Assembly (NCBI GenBank): GCA_041398025.1
Contig: JAWKVM010000003.1
Location: 1 to 64,000, forward strand
DNA: 64,000 nt
Reading direction: 5' to 3'
Source: JANQPX01 sp041398025
GTDB lineage: Bacteria > Pseudomonadota > Alphaproteobacteria > Geminicoccales > Geminicoccaceae
The position numbers were made by a program, and so were the translations under genes. The notes under the pieces were generated by a model that ran no database searches, was not told the DNA's origin, and was given only the letters and a program-made list of their open reading frames with translations. Below are positions 8,957-16,781 of the stretch, piece by piece; the stretch's first letter is position 1; each line of letters opens with the position of its first letter.

Positions 8957-10376
8957 ATGGGAGAGACCATCGAGGCCGATCTCTGCATCATCGGCGGGGG
9001 CTCCGCCGGCCTGGCACTGGCCGCGGGCGCTGTGCAGATGGGGGCGAAGACCGTGCTGGTCGAAGCGGGCAGGATGGGCGGCGACTGCCTGAACTATGGC
9101 TGCGTGCCCTCGAAGGCGATGATCGCCGCCGGCCAGGCCGCGCACACCATCCGCCATGCCGGGCGCTTCGGCGTGAACGGCCATGAGCCCGATATCGATT
9201 TCAAGGGCGTGCACGGCCACATTCACGACGTGATCGGCGCCATCGCCCCCCATGACAGCGTCGAGCGCTTCGAGGGGCTGGGGGTCACGGTGCTCAAGGA
9301 ACGCGCCCGCTTTCTTTCGGGCGACGAGATCGAGGCGGGCGCCGCCAGGGTCAAGGCGAGGCGCTTTGCCGTGGCCACGGGCAGCTCGCCGGTGGTGCCG
9401 CCGATCCCGGGCCTCGCCGACGTGCCGCACGATACCAACGAGACCATTTTCGACCGGCGGGCGGCACCCGCCCATCTGATCGTGATCGGCGGCGGGCCGA
9501 TCGGCTCCGAACTCGCCCAGGCCCATCGCCGTCTGGGCGCCGAGGTCACGGTGGTCGACATGGGGCCGGTGCTGCCCAAGGACGATCCTGAGCTCACCGC
9601 CGGGGTGCAAATGCTGGTTACCGGCGTCGTCCTGAAGAACGGGTGAAGGTTCAGAAGGTCGAGGCCGCGGGCAACGGGGTTAAGCGTGATCATCGAGACC
9701 GAAGACCGCGCGCGAGCGTATCGAAGGCTCGGACATCCTGGTCGCGACCGGGCGCGCCGCCAATGTCGAGGGGCTGGACCTGGAGGCGGCGGGCGTCGAC
9801 TACGACCGGCGCGGCATCAAGGTGGACGCCAGGCTGCGCACGAGCAACAAGAGAATCTATGCGCTTGGCGACGTCACCGGCGGTTATCAGTTCACCCATG
9901 TCGCCGGCTATCACGCCGGCATCGTCATCCAGAACGCGCTCTTCCGCCTGCCGGCCAAGGTCGACTACCGGGCGCTGCCCTGGGTGACCTACACCGACCC
10001 GGAATTGGCCCATGTCGGTCTGACCGAGGCACAGGCTGCGGAACAGGGGTTGGCCGCCACGGCCCTGCGCTGGTCCTTCGAGGAGAACGACCGTGCCCAG
10101 GCCGAGCGCGTCACCGAGGGCCGGATCAAGGTGATGGTCGGCAAGCGCGGCAAGGTGCTGGGCGCCACCATCGTCGGCGCGCATGCGGGTGAGCTGATCC
10201 TGCCCTGGGTGCTGGCGGTCAGCCAGGGCATCAAGATCAAGGCGATGGCCGGCGCGATCGCGCCCTATCCGACGCTCTCCGAGGTGAGCAAGCGCGCGGC
10301 CGGCAGCTATTTTACGCCGACCCTGTTCAGCGACCGCACCCGCTGGCTGGTGCGTCTCCTGGCAAAACTGGGCTAG
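8957..10376 (+). pseudogene. Mercuric-reductase/lipoamide-dehydrogenase-like flavoprotein, interrupted by frame changes
   Basis: The N-terminal part (8957-9646) has the FAD motif IIGGGSAGLALA, the redox disulphide in GGDCLNYGCVPSKA, and the NAD(P) motif VIGGGPIGSELAQ. The C-terminal part (about 9715-10376, another frame) has IYALGDVTGGYQFTHVA and the dimer domain. Between 9610 and 9720 the reading frame changes three times: LKNG-stop, then VKVQKVEAAGNG, then IIETED, then IEGSDILVATGRA. All pieces are recognisable family sequence. It is therefore either a recent pseudogene or a sequence with three small indel errors. The tandem TVP38/TMEM64 genes downstream are a common partner of this flavoprotein type. 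Confidence 0.85.
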
Positions 10377-10383
10377 ATGGGTG

Positions 10384-10460
10384 GGTGGTATGACCACCTC
10401 ATTGACTTTCGCCCTTGGTCGCCTGGACCGACGGTATGCGCCCGGGTTTTCGGGCTTGGG
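10384..10460 (+). repeat. Intergenic repeat family B, copy 1
   Basis: Contains GGTATGACCACCTCATTGACT and, 45 bases later, GGTATGCGCCCGGGTTTTCGGG. The same two blocks recur at 20004-20084 and, inverted, at 23804-23872. It lies between the flavoprotein and the first TVP38 gene. Confidence 0.6.
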
Positions 10461-10538
10461 TGAAGGGATCACTTTCTATGGACGGGCCACCGGGTGATGG
10501 CGGGCGAGACCATCGAGGCAGCCAAAGGGCGAAAGACC

Positions 10539-11264
10539 ATGGAGACGGCCGGCAAGGCGGAAGGCTCGATGTTCAGGCGTCTGCTGCCGCTGCTGATCCT
10601 GGCGATCGTCGCGGCCCTGGTGTTCGCATCCGGCCTGCATGAGTATCTGAGCTTCGATGCCCTGCGCGAGCATCGGGAGTTTCTGCTCGCCTCCGTGCAC
10701 GACCATCCGATCCTGGCAGCACTTCTGTTCGTCGCCGTCTACGCCGTCGCGACGGCCATCTCGATCCCGGGCGGGGCGGTGCTCACCATCGCGGGCGGCT
10801 TTCTGTTCGGCACCTGGCTCGGCGGCTTCTATGTGGTGATCGGTGCGACGCTCGGCGCGGCCGCCATCTTCCTGATCGCCAAGACCTCGCTCGGCAGCCT
10901 GCTGAAGAGCAAGGCCGGCCCCTGGCTGCAGCGCATGGAGGACGGCTTTCGCGACAATGCGCTGAGCTACCTTCTGTTCCTGCGCCTGATTCCGGTCTTT
11001 CCGTTCTGGCTGGTCAACTTGGTGCCGGCCTTTCTCGGTGTCGGGCTGACGACCTTCGTCATCGGCACCTTCGTCGGCATCATTCCGGGCAGCCTCGTGT
11101 TCGCGAGCGTCGGCAACGGGCTCGGCGCCGTGTTCGATGCGGGCGGCACGCCGGATCTCGGCATCATCTTCGAGCCGAGCATCCTCGGACCGATCCTGGC
11201 GCTCAGCGTGCTCGCCCTGATCCCGATCGCCTATAAACGTTTTGTCCGTAAGAAGATGGAATAG
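10539..11264 (+). CDS. TVP38/TMEM64 family membrane protein (first of a tandem pair)
   Basis: A 241-residue inner-membrane protein of the SNARE-associated/VTT (DedA superfamily) type. The central domain is visible: SIPGGAVLTIAGGFLFGTWLGG, then a re-entrant glycine-rich region, and RLIPVFPFWLVNLVPAFLGV, followed by a GIIPGSLVFASVGNGLG segment. Related proteins are proposed lipid scramblases or flippases. The start is uncertain: ATG at 10539 gives a short basic N-terminus; an upstream start at 10494 is possible. It follows a frameshifted flavoprotein, a frequent neighbour of this family, and precedes a paralogue. Confidence 0.85.
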   Translation: METAGKAEGSMFRRLLPLLILAIVAALVFASGLHEYLSFDALREHREFLLASVHDHPILAALLFVAVYAVATAISIPGGAVLTIAGGFLFGTWLGGFYVVIGATLGAAAIFLIAKTSLGSLLKSKAGPWLQRMEDGFRDNALSYLLFLRLIPVFPFWLVNLVPAFLGVGLTTFVIGTFVGIIPGSLVFASVGNGLGAVFDAGGTPDLGIIFEPSILGPILALSVLALIPIAYKRFVRKKME

Positions 11265-11379
11265 CTGGACAAAGTCTTCCATTCGCTTCAATTAGGGGCA
11301 GTCATGAACGGTTCATCAAGCGAGAGGTAGTGTTTCGTCCTCCTGTGATCGTGCCGTGCCCTCTGTCGTCTGCCGCTGA

Positions 11380-12114
11380 ATGAACTCGTTTATGTCCAAT
11401 CTTTCCGTGTCGCGTCTCAGCATGCTCGCCATGATCGGCCTCGCCAGCATCGGCGTGATTTCGGCCATCTATGTGGGCGTCGACGACCGTCTCGGCATCG
11501 ATCTGCTGCGCCAGCATCAGAACGACCTGATCGCGCTGGTCACCAGCAAGCCGGTGCTCGCCGGCATCCTGTTCACCACGGTCTACGCGCTGTTCGTGGC
11601 GACCTCGATGCCCGGCCTCGCCATCTTCACCATGGCCGGCGGCTATCTGTTCGGCTGGTTCCTGGGCGCAGTCTACACCATGATCGCGGCGACCATCGCC
11701 AGCACCTTCATCTTCCTGCTGGCGCGCTCGGCGATCGGCGAGGCCATGCGCGAACGCGCCGGGCCGATGATCCAGCGCTTCGCCAAGGGCTTCAAGAAAA
11801 GCGCGCTCAGCTACGTCTTCATCATGCATCTGGTGCCGATCCTGCCCTATATGGTGGTGACCACCGTGCCCGCGGCCTGCGGCGTGCCGCTGCCGGTCTA
11901 CATGTTCAGCGCGTTTTTCGGCATCCTGCCGGCGACCGTGCTGCTCGCGCGCATCGGCTCCGGCCTCGGCGACGTGCTGGCGACCGAGGGGCCGATCGAT
12001 CTCACGAATTTCATGACCCCCGATATCACGCTGAGCGTCGTCGGCCTCGCTGCCCTGGCACTGCTGCCCGTAATCTTCCGCGCCCTGAAGCCCGCTCTCC
12101 TGCAGCGGGACTAG
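11380..12114 (+). CDS. TVP38/TMEM64 family membrane protein (second of a tandem pair)
   Basis: A 244-residue paralogue of the preceding protein with the same layout: N-terminal helix, SMPGLAIFTMAGGYLFGWFLGA, HLVPILPYMVVTTVPAACGV and FFGILPATVLLARIGSGLG. The prolines and glycines of the VTT domain are kept, but overall identity to the first copy is moderate, so the duplication is not recent. 115 bases separate them. A second ATG at 11392 is an alternative start. Role in lipid translocation is inferred from the superfamily. Confidence 0.85.
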   Translation: MNSFMSNLSVSRLSMLAMIGLASIGVISAIYVGVDDRLGIDLLRQHQNDLIALVTSKPVLAGILFTTVYALFVATSMPGLAIFTMAGGYLFGWFLGAVYTMIAATIASTFIFLLARSAIGEAMRERAGPMIQRFAKGFKKSALSYVFIMHLVPILPYMVVTTVPAACGVPLPVYMFSAFFGILPATVLLARIGSGLGDVLATEGPIDLTNFMTPDITLSVVGLAALALLPVIFRALKPALLQRD

Positions 12115-12169
12115 GACGAAACATCGTCGTTTCCGGTCCTCACGGCGGCGTTCGTTTGGCGGGGGCGTT

Positions 12170-12328
12170 CACACTTTCTCAACCTTTGTCTGACACCATG
12201 CCTCCGGGTCCATGCGATCCTGGGAATCCGCCCGCCTGACCAAAAAAGAGGGACGAGGTTCGGACTCCCAGGGTCGCATGGACCAGCAGCAAGCCTGGCG
12301 GAGTGAGGTTAAGATCGGGTTAAGACGG
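12170..12328. repeat. Palindromic repeat family A, copy 1
   Basis: Core inverted repeat at 12207-12285: TCCATGCGATCCTGGGAAT on the left pairs with ATTCCCAGG-like sequence and CGCATGGACC on the right, with a variable central loop. Outer arms CTTTCTCAACCTTTGTC on the left and GGTTAAGACGG on the right resemble the perfect outer arms of copy 2. Confidence 0.8.
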
Positions 12329-12425
12329 TGAGGCTACCCGGCCGGTGAAGACGACAGGACCATCCGGTCCTCATCCGGGACAAAGGCGCCGACGGCGCCG
12401 CCAGCGCGCTGTCCGACGTTCCTGG

Positions 12426-12530
12426 AGCTCGTCCCGGTCAGGTGGAACCATCTGATCGGCAAGGGCATGCGGCGAAACAAAGAAATAAAGCGTGCATCCC
12501 GATCCCGTGTGGTCAGGATGCACGCTCCCA
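12426..12530 (-). repeat. Intergenic repeat family C, copy 1 (inverted)
   Basis: Two hairpin blocks: GTCAGGTGGAACCATCTGAT (first) and AGCGTGCATCCCGATCC paired with GGTCAGGATGCACGCT (second), separated by an A-rich spacer. The same two blocks, in the other orientation, occur at 18606, 20116 and 23540. Confidence 0.65.
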
Positions 12531-12654
12531 AGTACAGGCGTGGGCGGCCGATCGACCATCCTCGCGGCACCCCGATATGCCGTCATGTCGATGCATTTCA
12601 GCCATGCACGAATTGATCTGGACGCCGGCGAAAAGCCGCGCCTAGCATCGCTGA

Positions 12655-12912
12655 ATGGAACAAAACGAGAACATCATCGCGTTTCCCGAACGCCGGCACG
12701 GTGTGCGCGTCGGCGATCTCCGGTCCTGGCATTATATCCAGCTGACCTGCCGTTTTTGCGGCCATACCGGCCGGATCTACCCACCCTCGCTCTGGCGGCG
12801 CTGCCGCATGGACGAGCGTCTGGTCGCCGTGATGCAGCGCGTTCGCTGTCGGCATTGCGGCGGCTCCGGCGCCGCCAACTGGGACATCTGGCAGATCGAT
12901 CGGAACGCATGA
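12655..12912 (+). CDS. Small zinc-ribbon-like protein
   Basis: An 85-residue protein with two CxxC knuckles, TCRFCGH near residue 31 and VRCRHCGG near residue 63, as in a small zinc ribbon. A basic segment (SLWRRCRMDERL) lies between them and an aromatic end (NWDIWQID) follows the second knuckle. I do not recognise a named family. Codon use matches the genome and the third-position bias is coherent, so it is likely real. No clear Shine-Dalgarno precedes the ATG. Codons 2-6 contain a GAAC-N7-GAAC sequence, listed separately. Confidence 0.65.
   Translation: MEQNENIIAFPERRHGVRVGDLRSWHYIQLTCRFCGHTGRIYPPSLWRRCRMDERLVAVMQRVRCRHCGGSGAANWDIWQIDRNA
12658..12672 (+). promoter_or_regulatory. GAAC-N7-GAAC, LexA-type box overlapping a start region
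   Basis: GAACAAAACGAGAAC fits the alphaproteobacterial SOS box (GTTC-N7-GTTC read on the other strand) exactly, but it lies inside codons 2-6 of the zinc-ribbon gene. About one exact match per 64 kb is expected by chance at this base composition, so this one may be accidental. Confidence 0.25.
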
Positions 12913-13104
12913 AAGCGCATGGGCGCTACGCGAGGGACCTCGGTTTCGATCGATCGTTCTCACCCTCCTTTCCGGCCGGCTCCGATCATCCTGACGGGCG
13001 GGGCCATGCACGAGGCGAAGGGGCCGCCATCGAAGCCTGGTCGCCGGCGGCCCGTCGATCAGGCCGATCGCGCACCGTCGGCGATTCTGCGCCGGTCTTC
13101 ACCA

Positions 13105-13253
13105 TGTCTTAACCAATCTCCGTCATGGTCACGATCTGGTCCATGTGATCCTGGGAATCCGCCCGCCTGACCAAAAAGAGGGGCGAGGCTCGGACTCCCA
13201 GGATCGCATGGACCAGCGAGACGGCGGCATTCTAGAAGGCTTTGGTTAAGACA
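13105..13253. repeat. Palindromic repeat family A, copy 2 (best-preserved ends)
   Basis: Outer arms TGTCTTAACCAA (13105-13116) and TTGGTTAAGACA (13242-13253) are a perfect 12-bp inverted repeat. Inside, the core at 13138-13215 pairs GGTCCATGTGATCCTGGGA with its near-complement at the right. The whole 149-bp unit could fold into one long imperfect hairpin. It shows the full extent of the element. Confidence 0.85.
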
Positions 13254-13646
13254 ACGTTATCAGGAAGAGAGGAAAGATCGTGGCCGCGCGGTCGTGAGGC
13301 GGCGTGCGTTCGTCGGCGCATCATCCGCCTGATAGCCTGGCGTATCTGCCAAAAGAAAAACTTATCAAATGCCAAAGAGATTGCGATTTGAACTGATCCA
13401 GGCTGGCCTCTACATTACTGCCAGATCGAGCATTGCGGGGGGCAATCGGTCAGCTTTTCCCACCTTTGGCCGTTTCGGTCGCGATCCCATCATGGGCCGT
13501 TCGGGATGCTGTCGGCGCCAGCAACGCTCGCCTGCGTAAACTGATCCTTGTCATTGCGCTCGCGATGGACACGGATAGGTTCCTGGACTTCACGATTGCC
13601 TGCGCAGAACAGGTTGGCCAACACCAGCATATGGATGGAGAGTACC

Positions 13647-15839
13647 ATGGACGGAACGGATATCGGGGCTGAAGCGAAATGCCCGGTGATTCACACGACT
13701 TTCGGGGCGAGGTCCAACCGCGACTGGTGGCCGAACCAGCTCAATCTGCGCATTCTGCACCAGAATTCTGCGCTCTGCGACCCGATGGGCGAGGGGTTCG
13801 ACTACGCCAAGGCCTTCAAGACGCTCGATCTCGGCGCGGTCAAGAAAGACCTCTACGCGCTGATGACCGACAGCCAGCCCTGGTGGCCGGCTGACTACGG
13901 CCACTACGGCCCGCTCTTCATCCGCATGGCCTGGCACAGCGCCGGCACTTACCGCACCGGCGACGGCCGCGGCGGCGGCTGCTCCGGCTCGCAGCGCTTC
14001 GCGCCGCTCAACAGCTGGCCGGACAACGTCAATCTCGACAAGGCGCGCCGTCTGCTCTGGCCGATCAAGCAGAAATACGGCAACGCCATCTCCTGGGCCG
14101 ATCTGATGATCCTCGCCGGCAATTGCGCGATCGAGTCGATGGGCCTCAAGACCTTCGGCTTCGGCGGCGGCCGCGCCGACATCTGGGAGCCCAAGGAGGA
14201 CATCTATTGGGGCGGCGAGACCGAATGGCTCGGCGACAAGCGCTATTCCGGCGAGCGCGAGCTGGCCGACCCGCTGGCCGCCGTGCAGATGGGTCTGATC
14301 TACGTCAACCCCGAGGGCCCGAACGGCAATCCCGATCCCAAGGCGGCCGCCCATGACATCCGCGAAACCTTCGCGCGCATGGCGATGAACGACGAGGAGA
14401 CCGTGGCGCTGATCGCCGGCGGCCACACCTTCGGCAAATGCCATGGCGCCGGCGACCCGGCCCTGGTCGAGCGCGAGCCGGAAGGCGCTGGCCTCGAGAT
14501 GCAGGGCCTCGGCTGGAAGAACGACTTCGGCAGCGGCATCGGCGGCGACCAGACCGGCTCCGGCCTGGAGGGGGCCTGGACCTCGAACCCGACCAAGTGG
14601 GACATGGGCTTCTTCGATCTCCTGTTCAAATATGACTGGGAGCTCACCAAGAGCCCGGCCGGCGCCCAGCAGTGGCGGGCGAAGAACGTCGAGGACGCCG
14701 ATCTCGCACCCGCCGCGCATGATCCCTCCAGGCGCGTGCCGACCATGATGGCGACCACCGACCTCGCCCTTCGCTTCGACCCGATCTATGAGCCGATCTC
14801 GCGGCGCTTCCACGCCAATCCCGACGAGTTCGCCGATGCCTTCGCGCGTGCCTGGTTCAAGCTGACCCACCGCGACATGGGGCCGAAGGCCTTCTATCTC
14901 GGCCCGGAGGTGCCCGAAGAGGATCTGATCTGGCAGGACCCGGTGCCGGCGGTCGATCATCCGCTGGTCGATGCCGCCGACGTCGCCGCCCTCAAGGACA
15001 AGATCCTGGCATCCGGCCTTTCCGTCGCCGAGCTGGTGCAGACCGCCTGGGCGTCAGCCTCGACCTTCCGCGGCTCGGACAAGCGCGGCGGCGCCAACGG
15101 TGCGCGCATCCGCCTCGCCCCGCAAAAGGACTGGGAGGCGAACCAGCCGGCGCAGCTCGCCAAGGTGCTGGCAACCTATGAAGGCATCAAGAAGGATTTC
15201 GACGCCAGCGCCGCCGGCGGCAAGAAGGTGTCGCTCGCCGACCTGATCGTGCTCGGCGGCTCGGCGGCGATCGAGAAAGCCGCCCAGGCTGCGGGGCACG
15301 GCATCCAGGTGCCCTTCACTCCTGGCCGCACCGATGCCACCGCGGAGCAGACCGACGCCGAGGCCTTCGACGTGCTCGAGCCGCTCGCCGACGGCTTCCG
15401 CAACTACCAGAAGGAGGCCTACAGCCGTGCCTCGGAGGAGCTCCTGGTCGACAAGGCCCAGCTTCTCGGGCTGACCGCACCCGAAATGACCGCGCTCGTC
15501 GGCGGCCTGCGCGTGATCGGCGGCAATGTCGGCGCATCGACGCACGGCGTCTTCACCGACAAGCCCGGGGCGCTCTCCAACGACTTCTTCGTCAACCTGC
15601 TCGACATGGGCACGGAATGGAAGGCGACCTCGGACGAGGAGGCCGAGTTCCAAGGCAGGGACCGCAAGACCGGCGCCGTCAAGTGGACCGGCACCCGCGT
15701 CGACCTGCTGTTCGGCTCCAACTCCCAGCTGCGCGCGATCGCCGAAGTCTACGCCCAGAGCGATGCCAAGGAGAAGTTCGCGAAGGACTTCGTCAAGGCC
15801 TGGACCAAGGTCATGAACGCCGATATGCCGCGGGCATAG
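13647..15839 (+). CDS. katG: Catalase-peroxidase
   Basis: Bifunctional haem enzyme that destroys hydrogen peroxide. The 730-residue protein has both peroxidase-like halves. The distal haem pocket is RMAWHSAGTYR near residue 94, the proximal histidine lies in AGGHTFGKCHGAGD near 259, and the residues of the Met-Tyr-Trp adduct are present (W in RMAWHS, Y in GLIYVNPEGPNG, M in KWDMGFFDLL). Start chosen at ATG 13647 because GGAGAG precedes it by 5-10 bases and the protein then begins like other KatG proteins. No oxyR gene is adjacent. The upstream 730 bases hold repeat A copy 2 and no other gene. Confidence 0.97.
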   Translation: MDGTDIGAEAKCPVIHTTFGARSNRDWWPNQLNLRILHQNSALCDPMGEGFDYAKAFKTLDLGAVKKDLYALMTDSQPWWPADYGHYGPLFIRMAWHSAGTYRTGDGRGGGCSGSQRFAPLNSWPDNVNLDKARRLLWPIKQKYGNAISWADLMILAGNCAIESMGLKTFGFGGGRADIWEPKEDIYWGGETEWLGDKRYSGERELADPLAAVQMGLIYVNPEGPNGNPDPKAAAHDIRETFARMAMNDEETVALIAGGHTFGKCHGAGDPALVEREPEGAGLEMQGLGWKNDFGSGIGGDQTGSGLEGAWTSNPTKWDMGFFDLLFKYDWELTKSPAGAQQWRAKNVEDADLAPAAHDPSRRVPTMMATTDLALRFDPIYEPISRRFHANPDEFADAFARAWFKLTHRDMGPKAFYLGPEVPEEDLIWQDPVPAVDHPLVDAADVAALKDKILASGLSVAELVQTAWASASTFRGSDKRGGANGARIRLAPQKDWEANQPAQLAKVLATYEGIKKDFDASAAGGKKVSLADLIVLGGSAAIEKAAQAAGHGIQVPFTPGRTDATAEQTDAEAFDVLEPLADGFRNYQKEAYSRASEELLVDKAQLLGLTAPEMTALVGGLRVIGGNVGASTHGVFTDKPGALSNDFFVNLLDMGTEWKATSDEEAEFQGRDRKTGAVKWTGTRVDLLFGSNSQLRAIAEVYAQSDAKEKFAKDFVKAWTKVMNADMPRA

Positions 15840-15926
15840 TGGTGCGGGGTGGCGCGGCCACCTCGTTGACTTGAGATGAGCCCGGTCGCGGCGTTCGGTT
15901 TCTCTTGACCGGGCGTCGGACCGGTG

Positions 15927-15960
15927 AAAAGGCGGTCGGTGCGAGCCGGCCGCCTTTTTC
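15927..15960. terminator. Bidirectional terminator between katG and the LysE gene
   Basis: AAAAGGCGGTCGG (15927-15939) and CCGGCCGCCTTTTT (15946-15959) form a strong stem with A-run before and T-run after, so it can serve both convergent genes. Confidence 0.8.
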
Positions 15961-16041
15961 CGTTTTCGTGACATGTCGGGAATGATGCCGATGATGGCCA
16001 TTCCCGACGGCTGTGCAGTGCGCAAGGTTGACCCCTTTCGG

Positions 16042-16677
16042 TCATTGCCGTGACGCCGCGAGCTTGACACCGAGGCCGATGAGAATGCCTCCTCCGATCC
16101 ATTGCGCCACACGTTTGGCCCTATGCGACGCCGAGAGGAATTTCGTCAATTTTGCCGAGAGCAGGACACATACCGCATCTGTGACAGAAAACATGGCGTT
16201 GACCACGAAGCCCAGGGCGAGGATCTGCATCCAGATCGGTAGCGAAGCCGATCCATCAGTAAATTGAGGCAGGAAGGCGAGATAGAACAACACGATTTTG
16301 GGGTTCAGCACGCCGACGATAATGCTGTCCCGGAGTGCATGCCGATACGATTTCGCTTCGGTCGCTACCGGGCTCACCATAGGTTCTGAGGCCCTGAAGG
16401 ACTTGATACCAAGCCAGATGAGGTAGGCTGCACCGGCAAGCTTCACGAAGGCATAGAGGATCGGAACCGTTTCCAGCAGGACGGACAGGCCCAACGCTGC
16501 CGCAGAGATGTGGACATAGCCGCTGATATGGAGCCCAAGCGCTGACAACCAACCCGCATGTCGTCCGCGCGCCATCGTCTGCGCCGCCGCGTAGAACATC
16601 CCCGGACCGGGAATGCAGGCGAATATCGCCGTCGCAAGAAGAAATGGCAGCAATACGTTAAGAGAAGGCATTAGCAT
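16042..16677 (-). CDS. LysE/RhtB family amino-acid exporter
   Basis: A 211-residue six-helix membrane protein. The family signature is at the N-terminus (FACIPGPGMFYAAAQTMARG) and the second conserved block is GVLNPKIVLFYLAFLPQF near residue 125. Members export amino acids such as lysine, homoserine or threonine; the substrate is not readable. Codon use is visibly less G+C-rich than that of the neighbours, which suggests acquisition from another source. The start region contains two in-frame ATGs (16677 and 16671) behind AAGGG. Confidence 0.92.
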   Translation of the reverse strand: MLMPSLNVLLPFLLATAIFACIPGPGMFYAAAQTMARGRHAGWLSALGLHISGYVHISAAALGLSVLLETVPILYAFVKLAGAAYLIWLGIKSFRASEPMVSPVATEAKSYRHALRDSIIVGVLNPKIVLFYLAFLPQFTDGSASLPIWMQILALGFVVNAMFSVTDAVCVLLSAKLTKFLSASHRAKRVAQWIGGGILIGLGVKLAASRQ

Positions 16678-16781
16678 CCCTTATTTTTTTAACCGGCATG
16701 AGTCTAGCGCTTGGCGGATGAGGTCGGAACAGCCAATGCGGGCGGCTAATGACCGCCCTTGGCACAACTCAGAAGCCAGCC

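Noticed and set aside
12207..13215. CRISPR-like array from repeated GTCCATGCGATCCTGGG units
   Set aside because: The units are far apart, palindromic at about 79 bp, and lack regular spacers; no cas gene is present.
13330..13380. OxyR-like site before katG
   Set aside because: GATAG-N8-ATC-like bases near 13330 do not keep the four-part spacing of OxyR sites, and no oxyR gene is near.
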